Shown one piece after another: positions 61,419 to 64,000 of a stretch of DNA of 64,000 bases (position 1 is the first letter of the stretch; the number at the start of each line of letters is the position of its first letter). Where the stretch lies: contig CALUNG010000005.1 of the NCBI GenBank assembly GCA_944321955.1, positions 1-64,000 on the forward strand, in the 5' to 3' direction. A program made the position numbers and the translations under genes. This DNA comes from an uncultured Alistipes sp. (GTDB lineage Bacteria > Bacteroidota > Bacteroidia > Bacteroidales > Rikenellaceae). Under the pieces are notes generated by a model. The model made no database searches. It saw only the letters and a list, made by a program, of their open reading frames with translations, and had not been told where the DNA came from.

Positions 61419-63743
61419 TTATTCACCCAGCTTGTACTGTACGCCGCAGAAGTAGGTCTCGCATGTGTAACCCTCGTAGAACCATCTTCCGTCGGTGTGC
61501 CGGTAGTCGTAGTGGAAGGCCTGCGGCATGATCGACGATACGGTCGTCGGTGCAGCCTGCTCCGACATCTTGCCGACCTCGGCCTCGTCGAAGTAGTAGG
61601 TTACGTGCGAGCCGTCCGAAACGATCTTGACGGTGTGCCATCCTGCATCAACCGTTACACCCTCGACATTGGTCCAGCCGTTGTCGCCCCAAATGCGAAC
61701 TACGGCGTGGTCCATCGTGGACTGGTAGATACCGCCGGCATCCTCTACCACGTTTGCAACACCCAGCATCGGGTACTGAGCCTCACCGCTCTGAGCGTTC
61801 GTTGCGGCGGTCCAGAGTTCCGAACGGAACGGTTTGCTGTCGGCGATCATCTGTGCATCGACATAGATCTTGCCCGAAACCTCCCAAACGGTCTCCTTAG
61901 CGGGGTTGAATGCGTCGAAGTGCAGGCCCTGCGTATTGTAGAAGTGGCCGGTATATGCGCCACCGCGGTTTGCCTGGTTCGTTCTGCTGTCGAGCACGTA
62001 CTCTACGACGTTTGATTCGCCCTGATAGCTGTCGAGGAACAGAACCTCCGACGGAGCGAAACGGTCGGCCTTCGTGAATGCGTTGTGTGCATTGTCGAGG
62101 TTACCGGTCTTGAATGCATCGAACGAGAAGTAGATGTCGTTGTAGTCCCAACCGCCGTCGACGCAGGTCAGACGCATGTAGGGAGCGTTTTCGAAGCTGT
62201 TCTGCGAGAAGATGTCATAGACGCTCTGCTTGAGGGCGAGCGGCCAGCTCTCCTGATACTTCGTCGTTCCGGCCATACCTTCGGTACCGGCAGCGATGGT
62301 GAGGTGAATGGCGCGCCATACGGGGGTATTTCCGGTGAAGGTGTTGTCAACGACCTTCAGCGAGGGGAGCCACTGGTCCATACTGAAGGGGTTCATGTCG
62401 GTGAAGAGACAGCCCTCGATTGTGAGGTTGTCGGAGCCGTTGCCGACATACATGCCCTTCCAGTATCCGGTGAACGAGCAGTCCTTTACGGTTACGTTGT
62501 CGGTATTCTCATAGAACGAAACGGCCTCGGCGCGGCTTTCGGAGCCGGTGTATGAGAGGTCGACGTTGTCGAGCGTGACGTTCGAGCCCTTGATGTGCAG
62601 TACGCGGTGCAGGTCCGATTCGACCTTCACGTTGCGCAGGGTTGCGCCCTCCTCGAGGTAGACGTACGAAGCGGCAACCGTCGAGCTGCAGCCGTCGAAA
62701 GTTACGCCTGCGGGGATCGTAACGGGTTCGGTGAGGTTGAGGCCTCCGGCGAGGATCGTTTCGCCGCTCTTGGCGGCTGCGAGGGCCTCGGCGAGAGTGT
62801 TGTAAACCGCGCCGGTCGAGGTGTTGAGGACACCGTCGAGATATACGGGCTGTTCGCCGTCGAATTCGGGAACGACCGTTACGTTGATGTCTGCCTTCTT
62901 GGTGAGCAGGTTACCCGAAACGTTTGTGCGGTAGTTGCGCTGTACGGGGATGTTCGAGAACTCGTAGTCGGCAGCCACCTGAGCCTTGTTTGCATCGAGG
63001 AACGACATTGTGAAGTCGGTGAGGAACTGTTCGCCTTCGGGAGCGAATACGTAGTCGACGGTCAGTGAGCCGTCGGTACCGGCAAGAGCTACTGCATCGG
63101 CATAGGCCACGGCCGATGTGCTGCCGGTAAGTTCACCCGAGAGCAGGTCGATACCGGTGTACACGTTGTCGAATGCGATCTTCACCTTTGTGGGTACGAG
63201 CGTTGCGGCAGCCGCAGCAACCTCGGCCATGTCGAGGGTCTTGACGTTGAGCTGACCGAAGGGACGGCGGAGCTCGACGCTTACGGCCTTTGACTGGTCG
63301 GCAACGACCTGAGCCGTACCGAAGAATGCGTCGCGGGCGTCGTCGTTTCCGAGATAGTCGTCACCCTCGGCAAATGTTACGTTGCTGAAGTCGGCGGTGT
63401 TGTAGTGCAGGTCGCTCTTGAGATCGGCACCCTTCTTGTCGGCCCAGAAGACGAGGTCGTATGTCTCGCCCGTAACCAGACGTGCGGAGAAGGTGGCCTT
63501 GAGGTTCTGGACATCGGCATACTGACGTTCGCCGTAGAGTTTGCCGTCGAGGTAGATCTCCATGATGCAGCGGTCGACCGTTGTGCCGTCTCCTGCAACA
63601 CGGGTTTCGGCCATTTGGGCAGGCAGCGTAGTTGCTACCGTGACCTGAACATTACCATTGGTGGCGTCGAGCGACGTCTCCACCTTCTGGCAAGCCGTCA
63701 TCCCGAAAAGAAGCATGGCGGCTGAGAAAAGAATCTTTTTCAT
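61419..63743 (-). CDS. Surface lipoprotein: DUF6562-like, right-handed beta-helix and C-terminal beta domain
   Basis: 774 residues from ATG 63743 (MKKILFSAAM), lipobox MTAC (Cys18). Residues about 25-320 resemble DUF6562 (TLPAQMAETRVAGDG..., FWADKKG), a fimbrillin-like fold of Bacteroidetes. Then an AEALAAAKSGETILAGG starter leads into a right-handed beta-helix (about 335-560). The last 200 residues look like a jelly-roll/LamG-type domain with GWHTVKIVSDGSHVTYYFD. Probable polysaccharide-binding or -cleaving surface protein; no catalytic residues could be identified with confidence. Confidence 0.8.
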   Translation of the reverse strand: MKKILFSAAMLLFGMTACQKVETSLDATNGNVQVTVATTLPAQMAETRVAGDGTTVDRCIMEIYLDGKLYGERQYADVQNLKATFSARLVTGETYDLVFWADKKGADLKSDLHYNTADFSNVTFAEGDDYLGNDDARDAFFGTAQVVADQSKAVSVELRRPFGQLNVKTLDMAEVAAAAATLVPTKVKIAFDNVYTGIDLLSGELTGSTSAVAYADAVALAGTDGSLTVDYVFAPEGEQFLTDFTMSFLDANKAQVAADYEFSNIPVQRNYRTNVSGNLLTKKADINVTVVPEFDGEQPVYLDGVLNTSTGAVYNTLAEALAAAKSGETILAGGLNLTEPVTIPAGVTFDGCSSTVAASYVYLEEGATLRNVKVESDLHRVLHIKGSNVTLDNVDLSYTGSESRAEAVSFYENTDNVTVKDCSFTGYWKGMYVGNGSDNLTIEGCLFTDMNPFSMDQWLPSLKVVDNTFTGNTPVWRAIHLTIAAGTEGMAGTTKYQESWPLALKQSVYDIFSQNSFENAPYMRLTCVDGGWDYNDIYFSFDAFKTGNLDNAHNAFTKADRFAPSEVLFLDSYQGESNVVEYVLDSRTNQANRGGAYTGHFYNTQGLHFDAFNPAKETVWEVSGKIYVDAQMIADSKPFRSELWTAATNAQSGEAQYPMLGVANVVEDAGGIYQSTMDHAVVRIWGDNGWTNVEGVTVDAGWHTVKIVSDGSHVTYYFDEAEVGKMSEQAAPTTVSSIMPQAFHYDYRHTDGRWFYEGYTCETYFCGVQYKLGE

Positions 63744-63864
63744 TAATGTTTTTTCGTTTTTGCTGACAGCATCCCCGTCCGCGAGAAGAATACGTGGACG
63801 GGAACGCATGATTCAGCGAGTTAATTTTTTTTGTCAGGGTTAGCAGTATTTCGTGTTCGGTGAA

Positions 63865-64000
63865 CTATTGGGCTATGCCGTTTACGACGATGTTCGAGCT
63901 GCCGTATGTTTCGGCACCGTTGAATACGCACTGGTCGTCGTATGTCAGCGTTACGCCGAGGCCTTCGCCCTGGTTTGCCCATGCATAGAGGGCGGGGAAT
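63865..64000 (-). CDS. C-terminal fragment of an unidentified protein, cut by window end
   Basis: A minus-strand frame with stop at 63865 is open to the window edge. The visible end includes YAWANQGEGLG and TYDDQCVFNG and finishes NIVVNGIAQ. It is too short to classify. It lies directly upstream of the DUF6562-like lipoprotein gene, 121 bases apart, with a GC hairpin (CCCGTCC 63774-63780 / GGACGGG 63796-63802) between them that could reduce read-through. Confidence 0.6.
   Translation of the reverse strand, partial: FPALYAWANQGEGLGVTLTYDDQCVFNGAETYGSSNIVVNGIAQ

Noticed and set aside
1..64000. tRNA or rRNA genes, insertion sequences, prophage
   Set aside because: Looked for T-loop and CCA-end patterns, transposase motifs and phage structural genes in the gaps; none seen. 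Faint tRNA-like folds cannot be ruled out without a scan.

Overview
The window looks like chromosomal DNA of a high-GC member of the Bacteroidales. A Rikenellaceae/Alistipes-like organism is my best guess; this is inference from content, not a match. The reasons are promoters of the Bacteroidetes type (TTG about 20 bases before TAnnTTTG), a SusC/SusD pair, many lipoproteins, DUF4988/GLUG surface proteins, an S46 dipeptidyl-peptidase, PepSY-like proteins beside a two-component system, and futalosine-type menaquinone genes. No rRNA, tRNA, insertion sequence, phage or CRISPR was seen.

Region 1 (1-21 kb) is housekeeping. It holds a DUF4296 protein (cut by the window edge), an MqnX-like amidohydrolase, a patatin/outer-membrane-barrel protein, pheS, a TPR lipoprotein-EnvC-like-ybeY-mnmG operon, ilvE, metG, sppA-mrp, nadA and a secreted S46 peptidase. 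Two non-coding elements stand out: an array of parS-like palindromes at exact 37-base steps after mnmG, and between mrp and nadA a gap with DnaA-box-like sequences at both ends and an AT-rich stretch. Together they suggest an origin-proximal region.

Region 2 (21-36 kb) holds queD-polA, kbl with an Lrp-type regulator, pgk, a thioredoxin/secreted protein/ferredoxin/MarR operon, a G+T-rich repeat tract, a frame-tolerant Lys/Arg-rich repeat ORF, two PepSY-like proteins beside a sensor kinase/response regulator pair, and a promoter-to-terminator unit without a clear ORF that may be a roughly 320-nt non-coding RNA.

Region 3 (36-57.7 kb) is one large minus-strand surface locus: ECF sigma factor, FecR-type anti-sigma factor, SusC with an STN signalling domain, SusD, S1/P1 nuclease, a GLUG protein ending in a phosphodiester glycosidase (NAGPA) domain, a GLUG protein, a GLUG protein ending in an SGNH/DUF4886 hydrolase domain, a fimbrillin-like GLUG lipoprotein, and a glycerophosphodiester phosphodiesterase. 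Three different phosphodiester-cleaving enzymes with one SusCD pair suggest a locus for harvesting a phosphodiester-containing polymer. This is the most interesting system in the window.

Region 4 (57.7-64 kb) has a DeoR-type regulator, a CorA transporter, mqnA (chorismate dehydratase), a DUF6562-like/beta-helix lipoprotein and the end of another gene. Several gaps between genes are filled with short degenerate GC-rich tandem repeats.
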